Below, in pieces: positions 44,041-53,337 of a stretch of DNA of 64,000 nucleotides. Every line of letters starts with the position of its first letter. The stretch's first letter is position 1. Origin of the DNA: Tepidibacter hydrothermalis (lineage in GTDB: Bacteria; Bacillota; Clostridia; Peptostreptococcales; Peptostreptococcaceae); NCBI RefSeq assembly GCF_029542625.1, contig NZ_CP120733.1, positions 1,488,001-1,552,000 on the forward strand, read 5' to 3'. The notes below the pieces were generated by a model, which was given only the letters and a program-made list of their open reading frames with translations, did not search any database and was not told the DNA's origin. The translations under genes were made by a program, and so were the position numbers.

Positions 44041-44067
44041 ATGGGAATTTTTAATAAACTAAAATAG
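44041..44067 (+). pseudogene. Truncated start of a DUF4272-gene paralogue
   Basis: The frame MGIFNKLK ends after eight codons. It has an ideal ribosome site (AAGGAGG) and follows a cassette copy just as the intact DUF4272 gene does (MGILKMFK), so it looks like the surviving 5' tip of a duplicate gene. Confidence 0.5.
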
Positions 44068-44163
44068 TCTATATGTAAGAGAACTACCAACTCTCCCATG
44101 TAGATTGTATAAAACAAATATTTATTAAAAAATTTTACAATGTTTGTTATTGGGAGGTTAAAA

Positions 44164-44910
44164 ATGTCTTATTTTAAGTATGAAAATATTAATATATATT
44201 ATAGAGTATCTGGTGAAGGTAGACCTTTAGTTATTATACATGGAGATACAGCTTCCTCAAAAATGTTTATACCAGAATTAAAATTCTATTCTAAAAACTT
44301 TAAAGTGATTTTAGTAGATTTAGTAGGTCAAGGAAAATCTCAAAGAGTAGATAAACTACCATTAAATTATTGGGATTTTAATGTTAGTTTAATTATTGAA
44401 TTATGTAATCGCATTGGTATTAACGATATTAATCTGTTAGGTACAAGCGGCGGGGCTATTGTTGCTTTAAATGCTGTATTGAAACAACCTAATTTATTTA
44501 ACAGAATAATTGTAGATAGTTTTATGGGAGAAAATTTATCTTATGAGTTTTCAAAAAAAATTGCGGATGATAGAAAAATAGCAAAAAACAAGTTGGGTTC
44601 TAAATTATTTTGGTTTATAATGCATGGCTTTGACTGGAAAAATGTTATTGACCAAAATACAAACTTAATTATAGATTTCTCAAGAAACATAGGTGATTTT
44701 TTTGATTATGAACTTAGTAACATAGAAAATAAGGTTTTAATTACAGGAAGCTCCAAAGATGATTTAATACCTAATGTCCAAAGTACATTAAAAGCTATTA
44801 ATTTAAAAATAAAAAATTCTGAATTAGTTATTTTTGAAAATGGAAATCATCCTGCTATGTTTAGTAACAAAGAAAAGTTTAGAAATTTAGTTTTGGAGTT
44901 TTTGTCCTAA
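44164..44910 (+). CDS. Alpha/beta hydrolase
   Basis: A 248-residue hydrolase. The oxyanion segment is VIIHGDTASSKMF (HG-D), the nucleophile elbow LLGTSGGAIVALNA with Ser in GTSGG, an acid near SSKDDLIPN, and the catalytic His in ENGNHPAMF. ATG at 44164 follows GGGAGG; the open frame upstream from 44140 is not used. No signal peptide, so cytoplasmic. Substrate unknown. Confidence 0.88.
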   Translation: MSYFKYENINIYYRVSGEGRPLVIIHGDTASSKMFIPELKFYSKNFKVILVDLVGQGKSQRVDKLPLNYWDFNVSLIIELCNRIGINDINLLGTSGGAIVALNAVLKQPNLFNRIIVDSFMGENLSYEFSKKIADDRKIAKNKLGSKLFWFIMHGFDWKNVIDQNTNLIIDFSRNIGDFFDYELSNIENKVLITGSSKDDLIPNVQSTLKAINLKIKNSELVIFENGNHPAMFSNKEKFRNLVLEFLS

Positions 44911-45066
44911 ATCATAATAAAATACGGTATTATTTAGAATTGGATTTTACGGTATTTTTATAACGGAATATTCTTAAAATACGTACTAACTTACAATAAT
45001 TAAATTACATATTACATTAGATATAAAAATTTTATATTAAAGGGGATAGATTAGGAGGAACATTCA

Positions 45067-46080
45067 ATGGAAAAGTATAAAGATATTATGAAATCGTTGC
45101 TAGAGGATTACCGTATTGAATTAGAATCAGTTCTTAGACATGGAGATATATCTAGTTATTGCTATAAAGAGGCTGTTGATAAGCGTTATGGAATATATGA
45201 CGCTAATTATACAAATAGATTAAGACTTTCGTTAACAATACTCTACTCACCAGAGATAGAAAAAAGTAAGCTAGAATCGATAATTAGAAAATTATATTTG
45301 GAAGAATTAAAAGATCGAGAAACAAATTCTTTTCAAGGAATTGGAACAGTATTAGAAGTACTTTCGATATTATTGAAGGATTATAGTAGGATAGAAGATT
45401 TAAAACTATTTGAAAGAGCTAAAAACGCCAACTTTGATTGTGCTTGTGGTTTTGAGGCAGGCTTTCCTAAATATAGAAGAAATTTATGTGATTTAGATTT
45501 ACTTGATTGTATATATATGGCAGATGATTTATATGAAGAAGAAATACTCTCAAACTTAATTGATGAATGGATTTATCAACAAAGTGAGTGGGATTTGGAG
45601 AATTTAAAAGATTTAAGGAGGTTAGAAAAACTTAGAAAAAATGCTAAAGGAGAAATTATAGCTTTAGAAAACATTGCAGACGAAATAAAGAATTCATCAG
45701 ACCATTGGGAAATTTGCTCTTCACTTCACAATTATTCAAAAAAGCTTATAGAGTTGAAAAAATATAAAAAAGCTTGGGAAGTAATAAAAGAGCTACGACC
45801 ACATTTATATGAAGTATATGAAGATTGGTATAATGTAAACTTAGGGCGTTATATATTAGAAGATTGCATGGATTTAATTATATCTAAATCTCCAGAAATT
45901 CCTATCAATGAAATTTGGTCTTGGTCAAAACCATTTATTATTAAGGCAAAAAAGAATATGCATTGGAATTTATATGAAAAAGCAGCATTAGCTTCAGAAG
46001 AATTAGGAAATTTAAAATTATCAAAGAAGCTTATTAAAATATTAGACAAAGAAAAGAAAGAGAGCTGTATTATTGATTAA
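45067..46080 (+). CDS. Helical-repeat protein of unknown function
   Basis: A 337-residue, charged, almost entirely helical protein with AGGAGG eight bases before the start. A cysteine-bearing turn ANFDCACGFEAGF lies near residue 125, and the C-terminal third looks like TPR-type helical hairpins (YSKKLIELKKYKKAWEVIKE; ALASEELGNLKLSKKLIK). Family not recognised. The setting, between cassette copies of an immunity-like island, would fit an immunity or regulator role, by inference only. Confidence 0.6.
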   Translation: MEKYKDIMKSLLEDYRIELESVLRHGDISSYCYKEAVDKRYGIYDANYTNRLRLSLTILYSPEIEKSKLESIIRKLYLEELKDRETNSFQGIGTVLEVLSILLKDYSRIEDLKLFERAKNANFDCACGFEAGFPKYRRNLCDLDLLDCIYMADDLYEEEILSNLIDEWIYQQSEWDLENLKDLRRLEKLRKNAKGEIIALENIADEIKNSSDHWEICSSLHNYSKKLIELKKYKKAWEVIKELRPHLYEVYEDWYNVNLGRYILEDCMDLIISKSPEIPINEIWSWSKPFIIKAKKNMHWNLYEKAALASEELGNLKLSKKLIKILDKEKKESCIID

Positions 46081-46104
46081 CATATGGTAGATAAATCAAA
46101 TAAG

Positions 46105-46172
46105 CAAAATAGTAGCCAACCAAAGCTACTGTCTTTTCTTGAACAAACATACGAAAATTATAAAAATATGAA
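46105..46172 (+). repeat. Terminator-leader cassette, copy 3 (degraded)
   Basis: Keeps AGTAGCCAACCAAAGCTACTG, a T-rich run and GAACAAACATACGAAAATTA, then diverges. It precedes the small membrane-protein gene. Confidence 0.65.
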
Positions 46173-46194
46173 GTTTTTTAAGGGAGAGATTATC

Positions 46195-46524
46195 ATGCTA
46201 GAAATTAAAAAAATTAACTTTGTTTCATTTATCAAGTTATGTGCGGTTATTGCTTGTTCATGGGGTATAGTATTGGGATTATTACTATTTATATCAAGCA
46301 TTTTTGGAGGAAATGTTTATTGCAATTTTGGAAGTATTCATATTACAGGAGTTATAGCTGGAATAATGAATATGTTTTTATTTCCTATTATAATAACTAT
46401 AGGAGGTATTTTATTGTCAGTAGTGATCTATCTTCCATTTAAATTTATAAATGCTTATGTATTAAAAGGAATAAAATTAAAAGGGGTTTTTAATATTATT
46501 GAAGAAAACAAGGATTTGGAGTAG
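46195..46524 (+). CDS. Small membrane protein
   Basis: A 109-residue protein with two strong membrane segments (about 14-34 and 52-82) and a charged C-terminal tail. ATG at 46195 follows AAGGGAGAG. The frame is open back to 46084, but that part is just the cassette repeat read in frame. Function unknown; membrane immunity proteins of this size are common in such islands. Confidence 0.6.
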   Translation: MLEIKKINFVSFIKLCAVIACSWGIVLGLLLFISSIFGGNVYCNFGSIHITGVIAGIMNMFLFPIIITIGGILLSVVIYLPFKFINAYVLKGIKLKGVFNIIEENKDLE

Positions 46525-46598
46525 GTTAATTTAATTAACAATATAAGGAATACACACCGACTTATATTTGTATAATAAGCATATGAGGAGTGATTGTG

Positions 46599-46853
46599 AT
46601 GGGCAAACTTTCTAAATTGCCAAACATAGGAAGTGTAGTTGAAGAACAACTGAATCAAGCAGGAATAACTACTTATGAACAATTAAAAGAAATTGGAAGT
46701 AAACAGGCATGGTTAAAAATAAGAGCTATTGATTTTTCGGCATGTATTCATCGTTTATATGCATTAGAAGGAGCAATTGAAGGTATTAAAAAAAGTCAAT
46801 TATCAAAAGTAAAAAAAGAGGAATTAAAGGAATTTTATAATGCTTTTAAATAA
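46599..46853 (+). CDS. TfoX C-terminal-domain protein
   Basis: An 84-residue protein corresponding only to the TfoX C-terminal (helix-hairpin-helix-like) domain: KLPNIGSVVEEQLNQAGITT, then YEQLKEIGSKQAWLKI and LYALEGAIEG. ATG at 46599 is nine bases from AGGAG. Free-standing TfoX_C proteins are widespread and uncharacterised; the fold suggests nucleic-acid or protein contact. Confidence 0.82.
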   Translation: MGKLSKLPNIGSVVEEQLNQAGITTYEQLKEIGSKQAWLKIRAIDFSACIHRLYALEGAIEGIKKSQLSKVKKEELKEFYNAFK

Positions 46854-47010
46854 ACTAGAATTTCTGTTGTTTCAGAATAAGTTTTATAATATATAGTACT
46901 AGATAAGAATTATCTGTATTATACAAAGTTAAAATACTTCTGAATTACATTAGGAGTTTCGTTTGTATAAAGTTAGAAACAGAGTTTAAGCTTTTCTTTT
47001 TCATTAAATA

Positions 47011-47115
47011 ATGGATATAGCATCAGAAAAAACAATAAGTCGTAAATTAGATAACTTAGTTGAAAAAGGCTACTTAGATAGAAGAAATCCCAAATATCTC
47101 AAAGACAATATTTAA
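47011..47115 (+). pseudogene. Fragment of a winged-helix regulator
   Basis: A 34-codon frame reads MDIASEKTISRKLDNLVEK and GYLDRRNPKY, the recognition helix and wing of a winged-helix protein. The rest of the domain is missing and no ribosome site is present. The remaining bases of 46854-47242 hold nothing recognisable. Confidence 0.45.
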
Positions 47116-47242
47116 TTTAGATAAATTATAAAATTATTAGGATTTATTTGTATTATTTACAAAGGTATGAATTAGTAAAAGTAGAATTAATTAAAGGAAT
47201 ATTATAATTCATTACTAATTTGATTTGAAAGGGGAGGATTAA

Positions 47243-48148
47243 ATGGAGAGTAAAATATTACGAGCTAATATACTTTTATTAATTACAGCTGCAATATGGG
47301 GATTTGCATTTGTTGCACAAAGAATAGGGGCTCAGTATGTAGGCGCATTTACTTTTAATGGAATAAGATTTGCTCTTGGAAGTCTTTCCTTAGTGCCATT
47401 AATTTTTTATTTTGATAAAAGAAAGAAAAATGAGGGTAGCAATGAAAATAATATTGAAATGACCCAGAGGAAAACAATTATATCGGGAGCGTTAGTAGGA
47501 TCAATGCTTTATTTAGCTGCAACGTTTCAACAAGTTGGTATTAACTACACAACTGCTGGAAAAGCAGGCTTTATTACAGGACTTTACATGGTTATTGTTC
47601 CACTTATAGGGGTATTTTTAAAGCAAAAAATTGAAAAAAGTGCATGGGTTGGAGTAGTTCTTGCTGTTGTTGGACTATATCTATTAAGCATAAATGAAAA
47701 TTTCAGTATAAGTTTTGGAGACTTACTTGAACTGATAGGAGCTGTTTTCTGGGCTTTTCATATTTTAACAATAGATCATTTTTCTAAAAAGGTTGATCCT
47801 TTAAAGCTATCATGTATTCAATTTGCAACATGCTCAGTTTTAAGTCTTATATCAGCTTTAATCTTTGAACATATTACTGTTAGTGCGCTATCAAGTGCTT
47901 TAATTCCAATACTTTATGGTGGACTTTTATCAGTTGGTATAGCCTATACTCTTCAAGTAGTAGCGCAAAAAGATGCTAAGCCATCTCATGCAGCTATAAT
48001 CCTGAGTATGGAATCTGTATTTGGTGCTATAGGTGGTGGAATTATGCTTGGAGAGAGCATGAGTTCTAGGGGGTATATAGGCTGTGTTCTTATACTTGGA
48101 GGCATACTTGTATCACAGATTAAATTTCCTAAGAAGGAATATATATAA
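47243..48148 (+). CDS. EamA-family DMT transporter
   Basis: A 301-residue membrane protein with ten predicted helices in two EamA repeats (about 8-145 and 155-295). ITAAIWGFAFVAQRIG, GKAGFITGLYMVIVPLIGV and the second-repeat end GESMSSRGYIGCVLILGG are typical. GGGGAGG lies before the ATG. Substrate cannot be deduced; amino acid or metabolite export is usual. Confidence 0.88.
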   Translation: MESKILRANILLLITAAIWGFAFVAQRIGAQYVGAFTFNGIRFALGSLSLVPLIFYFDKRKKNEGSNENNIEMTQRKTIISGALVGSMLYLAATFQQVGINYTTAGKAGFITGLYMVIVPLIGVFLKQKIEKSAWVGVVLAVVGLYLLSINENFSISFGDLLELIGAVFWAFHILTIDHFSKKVDPLKLSCIQFATCSVLSLISALIFEHITVSALSSALIPILYGGLLSVGIAYTLQVVAQKDAKPSHAAIILSMESVFGAIGGGIMLGESMSSRGYIGCVLILGGILVSQIKFPKKEYI

Positions 48149-48196
48149 GGTAAATGAGAAGATAACTATTATAATATAGAAAATCTCAAGCAAACT

Positions 48197-48265
48197 CTAG
48201 AAGAAATAGAAGAAGACAAGTCTTTGTCTCATACCGCCTGAAAGCTCTTTTGGGTGGTTATTTTT
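48197..48265 (-). pseudogene. Fossil of an ABC-transporter ATPase signature
   Basis: On the minus strand a short frame reads NNHPKELSGGMRQRLVFF and then a stop. HPxELSGGMRQR is the ABC signature (C-loop) of peptide or nickel-type ATPases. Neither Walker A nor Walker B remains, so this is a relic. Confidence 0.55.
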
Positions 48266-48350
48266 AAATTCACAAATACAATTTTAAGTAATAAGCATAT
48301 ATTTATATAAAAAGTTTATAATATTTTAATTAAAATAATTCTATTGATTA

Positions 48351-48409
48351 TTGACAAATTTTGAGACAAAGTATAATATATCAATATGTGCAAGTGGATA
48401 CTTGCACAT
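48351..48409 (+). promoter_or_regulatory. Promoter and operator of the efflux TetR gene
   Basis: TTGACA (48351-48356) and a TATAATAT region (48372-48379) are followed by a palindrome with arms ATGTGCAAGT (48386-48395) and ACTTGCACAT (48400-48409). The core GCAAGTN4ACTTGC recurs at 49030-49045. Confidence 0.75.
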
Positions 48410-48427
48410 ATTGAAGGAGGGTTTACT

Positions 48428-49012
48428 TTGAGCGAAGAAATATCAACTAGAGATAAAATACTTAACGCTGCAATTGATCTGTTTTCTCAAAATGGATTTA
48501 AAGGTGTTACGACAAAACAAATTGCTTTGGCGGCTTCAGTAAATGAAGTAACATTGTTTAGACAATTTGGAAGCAAACAAAAAATATTTCAAGAGGTAAT
48601 GGAAGCGTTTTATTTTGAATCAGAATTTAAAAAAGTATTTGAAGAAGAAATAGTTTGGGATTTAGAACAAGATCTATTGTGTATAAGTAAAATATATTAT
48701 GAACACATGAAAAAAAATAAAAAATTGATATTAGCTGGAATAAAGGAAAGTATTGTACCGAATAATACAGAATATCCACATGAAAAATTTCCTAAAAAGA
48801 TAAAGGAGGTTTTAATTGAATATTTTAAAGAAATGCAAGAGCGTGGAAAAATGATCAAAAAAAGTCCAGAACTTCAAGCTATTACATTTCTATTTACACA
48901 TTTCGGAAGTAGTCTGAATTATGAACTACTAGAGGTTAATATGACTGAAGTAAATCTTGAAGAATTTATAAAAAATAGTGTTAATATATTTGTTAAGGCT
49001 TGGAGCGTATAA
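48428..49012 (+). CDS. TetR-family regulator of the RND efflux operon
   Basis: A 194-residue TetR protein starting at TTG 48428 after GAAGGAGGG. The helix-turn-helix is FKGVTTKQIALAASVNEVTLF with RQFGSKQKIF. The open frame upstream (from 48386) would translate the operator, so it is rejected. Matching palindromes before this gene and before the adaptor gene indicate that it represses itself and the pump. Confidence 0.88.
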   Translation: MSEEISTRDKILNAAIDLFSQNGFKGVTTKQIALAASVNEVTLFRQFGSKQKIFQEVMEAFYFESEFKKVFEEEIVWDLEQDLLCISKIYYEHMKKNKKLILAGIKESIVPNNTEYPHEKFPKKIKEVLIEYFKEMQERGKMIKKSPELQAITFLFTHFGSSLNYELLEVNMTEVNLEEFIKNSVNIFVKAWSV

Positions 49013-49029
49013 TTTTTTTTGACCTATAT

Positions 49030-49045
49030 GCAAGTAACCACTTGC
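49030..49045. promoter_or_regulatory. TetR operator before the adaptor gene
   Basis: GCAAGTAACCACTTGC shares arms and spacing with the operator at 48388-48407, 47 bases ahead of the adaptor start. Confidence 0.7.
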
Positions 49046-49091
49046 TTGCTTTGGAATATAGTATATAGAGTTAAAAATGGAGGGGTTTTGT

Positions 49092-50219
49092 ATGGACAAA
49101 ATTAAAAACTTAAAAAATAAGAAAGTTATTATTGTATCGATTATATTGATTTTAGTAATAGGAGTATATTCTATTAAAAAAAGTAACAAACCTGTAGCTG
49201 AAAATAGTACGGTGAAGGCAAGACCAGTAAAAACTATTCAAATAAAAGAAGAAACACATCCAATGACATTAGATTATATAGGAAGCATAGAAACAGAGGA
49301 AGTAAAAACTATTTCTTTTAAAAGTCCGGGAAAAATAGAAAAAATTTATGTTAAAGAGGGTCAGTTGGTTTCAAAGGGATCTCCTATAGCCAAATTAGAC
49401 TTAACAGATTTACAGCTTAATTTGAATTCTGCTACAGCTCAAATGAATATGGTAAATGCAAACTATAATAAGGCAAAAGACGATTATGAATTTAATTTAG
49501 ATTATTATAATAAAACACAGGAGCTATATGATAATGGGGGAGTTTCTAAGAAGGACTTAGATCAGGCACAGTTAAAATTAGATATGAGCAAATCAACGTT
49601 AGAGGCTTCTAAGGCACAGTATGAGCAAGCTAAAACAAGTTATGAATTGACAAATAATAGTATAAAAGATGCAACAATTATAGCAGGTGAAACAGGATAT
49701 ATAGCAGATGTAGTTGCAAAAGAGGGAGAAAACGTAAATACAGGAGCACCTATAGTTTTAATGCGCCCTGAAAAACAAATTATTCATGTTGGACTCTCTC
49801 AAGAAGATGTTAAGAAGATTTCTCTAGGTAAGTGTGCAAAAGTGAAAATAGATGATGCACAAGGGAAAGGGAAAATTTCTAATATAGATACTATTCCAGA
49901 TCAGCAAAGTAGAACTTATGATATTGAAATTGAATTAACTAAAGAATTTTCTTCTAAAAACTTTTTAATTGGTTCTATTGCAAATGTTTCGATTAGTCTT
50001 AATGATAAAAAAGGGGTGTGGTTACCTATTAATTGTGTTATGAGTGACGGAGAAGAATTTGTATATATAGTAGAAGAAGATAGAATTGTAAGAAAAAATG
50101 TAAAGCTTAGTCAGACACATGAAGATAAAGTTTTGGTAGAAGGTCTTTATAATGGTGCATCACTGGTAACGCAAGGAATGAAGACTGTTAAGCCTGGATA
50201 TTTAGTAAGCATTCAATAG
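49092..50219 (+). CDS. Efflux RND periplasmic-adaptor-type subunit (MFP)
   Basis: A 375-residue membrane-fusion protein. An uncleaved N-terminal anchor (about 11-28) is followed by a split lipoyl motif (SPGKIEKIYVKEGQLVSKGS and AGETGYIADVVAKEGENVN), a coiled-coil hairpin (about 95-180) and a beta-barrel. ATG at 49092 follows GGAGGGG. It would join the RND pump to the TolC-like protein. In a cell without an outer membrane it must act at the cell surface. Confidence 0.9.
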   Translation: MDKIKNLKNKKVIIVSIILILVIGVYSIKKSNKPVAENSTVKARPVKTIQIKEETHPMTLDYIGSIETEEVKTISFKSPGKIEKIYVKEGQLVSKGSPIAKLDLTDLQLNLNSATAQMNMVNANYNKAKDDYEFNLDYYNKTQELYDNGGVSKKDLDQAQLKLDMSKSTLEASKAQYEQAKTSYELTNNSIKDATIIAGETGYIADVVAKEGENVNTGAPIVLMRPEKQIIHVGLSQEDVKKISLGKCAKVKIDDAQGKGKISNIDTIPDQQSRTYDIEIELTKEFSSKNFLIGSIANVSISLNDKKGVWLPINCVMSDGEEFVYIVEEDRIVRKNVKLSQTHEDKVLVEGLYNGASLVTQGMKTVKPGYLVSIQ

Positions 50220-50233
50220 TAGGGGGAGAAGTT

Positions 50234-53200
50234 ATGAAGTCAATTATTAGTGCAGCAGTTCGTAGTCGTAAAGTAACACTTTTTTTTGCTTTTATTTTTA
50301 CAGTAGTAGGATTATTTAGTTATCATATTGTTCCAAAACAAGAAAATCCAGATGTATCTGCTCCTGCTGCTATCATTACGACAATATACCCAGGAGCTTC
50401 AGCAGCAGATATTAATACTTTAGTATCACAGAAAATTGAAGATAATATTACAGATATTGAAGGATTTGATCATACTGAAACTACTTCAAAAAAAGGAGTT
50501 TCAAACATTATAGTGATATTAGATTTAGATGCTGATGAAGAAAAGGCTTGGGATGAATTAAAAGATAGACTAAATGAGGTTAAGCATGAACTACCCGATG
50601 GATGTTTAGAGCCCTATCTAAATACAGATTTAGCTGAAACAGCAGGTATAATTATTAGTTTATCAGGTGAGAACTATACATATGAACAACTAGGTTCATA
50701 TGCAGATGATTTTAAGAAGGCACTTAGCAAAGTTGATGGAGTTGCTAGTTTTGATATTGATGGAGAAATAGAAAAAGAAGTTAAAGTAACTGTTAACATG
50801 GAAAAACTAAACCAATACAATCTTTCTTTAGAAGACATTATGAATGTTTTAAAATCTCAAAATATTGAAATCCCATCTGGTTCTATAGAGTATGAGAATG
50901 GAAAAATTGATGTATTAACACCTGGAAATTTTACTTCTCTTAAAGATATAGAAAATACTATAGTTAGTAGATCAAAAGAAAATGGTTCTGTTATAAGACT
51001 TGGAGATTTAGCTAATATATATATGGATTTAGATGATGGAGCAGAAATATTTAAGCAAGATGGAAAAAATACAGTTTTGATTACTGGATATTTTGATGAA
51101 GGGAAAAATGTAGTACTTATAGGAAAAGAAGTAAGAAGCAGATTAGAAAAAATAAAAAAGAGATTCCCAGAAGATTTAATTATTAATGAAGTTTTATTTC
51201 AACCAGAGGATATAGATGAGTCTATAACAAGCTTTATTGAAAATTTAATTCAATCGGTTATATGTGTGGTGGTTGTTGTTTTTATAGGAATTGGATTTAG
51301 AAATGCTGTAGTAGTTTCAATGGCTATTCCTATGTCTATGCTACTAACGTTTAATATGATGAAGCTTTTTAATATTAAGATTCATTTCATGTCAACTGCA
51401 GGATTGATTATTGCACTTGGGATGCTTGTTGATAATGCAATTGTGGTAAGTGATGCAATACAAGTAAATCTGGATGATGGTATGGATAAATTTGATGCTA
51501 TAGTAGATGGAACGTCAAGATCTACTATTCCAATGTTTACATCTACATTAACCACTATTGCAGCGTTTTTACCACTAATGTTTATACCAGGAGCACCAGG
51601 ACAATTTACAGGGGATATACCTAAAATAGTAATTATCACGCTTTTAAATTCTTTTTTGATTGCAATAGTAGTTACTCCTGCCATGGCATATTTAACATTT
51701 AAGCCTAACAATAAACAAAAAGTAGAAAAAAGAAGTGTAATAAGAAGTTTTTTTGAAAACTTATTAGATTTATCTTTAAGAAATAAGAAAAAATCACTTT
51801 TAACTGTCTTCATTGTGTTTATAATTTCAATGAGATTAGCTGGAGCGACAGGGGTTCAATTGTTCCCATTTGCAGAGAAGGATTTTATGTATATTGATAT
51901 AACATCTGAAGTTTCAGGAGATATAGATGCTACAGAAAAGTTAGTTGAAAAAGTAGAACATATTTTAAAAGAACAACCTGAAGTAAAAAAATCTACATCA
52001 TCTATTGGAAATGGACTTCCGAAATTTTATATGTCATTACAGCCTTCATCTCCTTCGAAGGACTTTGCGCAAATGATGATAAGATTTGATGTTGGAAAAA
52101 AAGGACGATTCAAAACAAAAGAAGAACTAGCAGTATACCTACAAGAAGAACTAGATACTAGCATTAGCAATGGAACAGCAGTAGTGAGATTGTTAGAATC
52201 AGGTGCACCCCTAGGGCATCCAGTAAAAATAAGAGTTGTAGGCGAAGAATATGATCAAATACGAAAAGATGTTCAATTGATAGAAAAGGAACTTGAAAAA
52301 ATTCCAGGAACCATGAACATAGAAAATGATGGTACAGATAAAAAATTAGTATATTCCATAGATTCGAATAGTGACTTATTAAGAAAATATGGTTTATCAA
52401 AGTATGATATTCAAAAACAAATAAATATTGCTCTAGAGGGTACAAAAGCTTCTACTTATAGAAAAGCAGGAAATGAATATGACATTATAGTAGAAAGTGA
52501 TATTAAAACTTTTAAACAATTAGAGAATTTAAAAATCAAATCAACTGCTCTTGGAAATAAGATCTTATTAAAGCAATTTGCAGATGTTAAACTAGGTACA
52601 CAGCTTGATTCTATAGGAAGTTATAATGGAGATATGAATATTTTAGTTACATGTGATGTAAAGCCGGGATATAGTTCAATAGATATAGAAAATATAATGG
52701 AAAAGAAAATACCTGAAATTAATTTAGTAAACGATATTGTATTTGATGGAGAACGTGAAAGTATAAAAGATTCATTTGGAGATATGGGTATTTTATTTAT
52801 ATTGATTGTTGTTTTAATATATTCTATTTTGCTTGTTCAATTTAACTCATTTTTCAAACCTATTATGATATTAATTACGATTCCATTATCACTTATAGGA
52901 TGCTTTTGGGGACTATTTATTGCAAATAAGCCTATGTCTTTTATGGTTGTGTTGGGAATAATAAGTCTTGCAGGTATTGTTGTAAATAATGCTATATTAT
53001 TAATTGAATATATAAATGAGGCTAGAAGAGAAGGTTTTTCTATTGATGAAGCTTGTAAGGATGCAGTGAGTAAAAGGTTCAGACCGATTATCTTAACAAC
53101 TACAACAACGGTTATAGGGCTTATTCCTCTTGTTTTTTCAGGTAATGCATTATTTGATTCAATGTCAGTTGCTTTAATGAGCGGACTTTTAATTTCTACA

Positions 53201-53302
53201 ATATTAACAATGATTGTAATCCCTACAATATATTCATTAGTAAACAAAAAAAAGGAAAAAAATATTGATGAAGAAAAAATGAAAGAGGTAGAAGTAGAAT
53301 AG
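50234..53302 (+). CDS. RND-family multidrug/metabolite efflux transporter
   Basis: A 1022-residue AcrB-type transporter with twelve membrane helices in two halves and two large extracellular loops. Helix 4 has GMLVDNAIVVSDAI (proton-relay Asp conserved, second residue Asn) and helix 10 has GIVVNNAILLIEYINEA; PKQENPDVSAPAAII begins the first loop. It follows the adaptor gene by 14 bases. Relatives in Gram-positives such as SwrC/YerP export surfactin-like molecules, but the substrate here is unknown. Confidence 0.92.
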   Translation: MKSIISAAVRSRKVTLFFAFIFTVVGLFSYHIVPKQENPDVSAPAAIITTIYPGASAADINTLVSQKIEDNITDIEGFDHTETTSKKGVSNIIVILDLDADEEKAWDELKDRLNEVKHELPDGCLEPYLNTDLAETAGIIISLSGENYTYEQLGSYADDFKKALSKVDGVASFDIDGEIEKEVKVTVNMEKLNQYNLSLEDIMNVLKSQNIEIPSGSIEYENGKIDVLTPGNFTSLKDIENTIVSRSKENGSVIRLGDLANIYMDLDDGAEIFKQDGKNTVLITGYFDEGKNVVLIGKEVRSRLEKIKKRFPEDLIINEVLFQPEDIDESITSFIENLIQSVICVVVVVFIGIGFRNAVVVSMAIPMSMLLTFNMMKLFNIKIHFMSTAGLIIALGMLVDNAIVVSDAIQVNLDDGMDKFDAIVDGTSRSTIPMFTSTLTTIAAFLPLMFIPGAPGQFTGDIPKIVIITLLNSFLIAIVVTPAMAYLTFKPNNKQKVEKRSVIRSFFENLLDLSLRNKKKSLLTVFIVFIISMRLAGATGVQLFPFAEKDFMYIDITSEVSGDIDATEKLVEKVEHILKEQPEVKKSTSSIGNGLPKFYMSLQPSSPSKDFAQMMIRFDVGKKGRFKTKEELAVYLQEELDTSISNGTAVVRLLESGAPLGHPVKIRVVGEEYDQIRKDVQLIEKELEKIPGTMNIENDGTDKKLVYSIDSNSDLLRKYGLSKYDIQKQINIALEGTKASTYRKAGNEYDIIVESDIKTFKQLENLKIKSTALGNKILLKQFADVKLGTQLDSIGSYNGDMNILVTCDVKPGYSSIDIENIMEKKIPEINLVNDIVFDGERESIKDSFGDMGILFILIVVLIYSILLVQFNSFFKPIMILITIPLSLIGCFWGLFIANKPMSFMVVLGIISLAGIVVNNAILLIEYINEARREGFSIDEACKDAVSKRFRPIILTTTTTVIGLIPLVFSGNALFDSMSVALMSGLLISTILTMIVIPTIYSLVNKKKEKNIDEEKMKEVEVE

Positions 53303-53337
53303 ACTAATACAAATTAAAAATAAGGAAGGGATTATAG

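Larger units (their letters stand above)
43702..44163. other. Intergenic stretch with a lost paralogue start
   Basis: It contains cassette copy 2 (43867-43952) and, at 44041-44067, an eight-codon frame MGIFNKLK with a perfect AAGGAGG. The rest shows nothing coding. Confidence 0.6.

Noticed and set aside
46084-46194. N-terminal extension of the small membrane protein
   Set aside because: These codons are the terminator-leader cassette read in frame; the ATG at 46195 has its own ribosome site.
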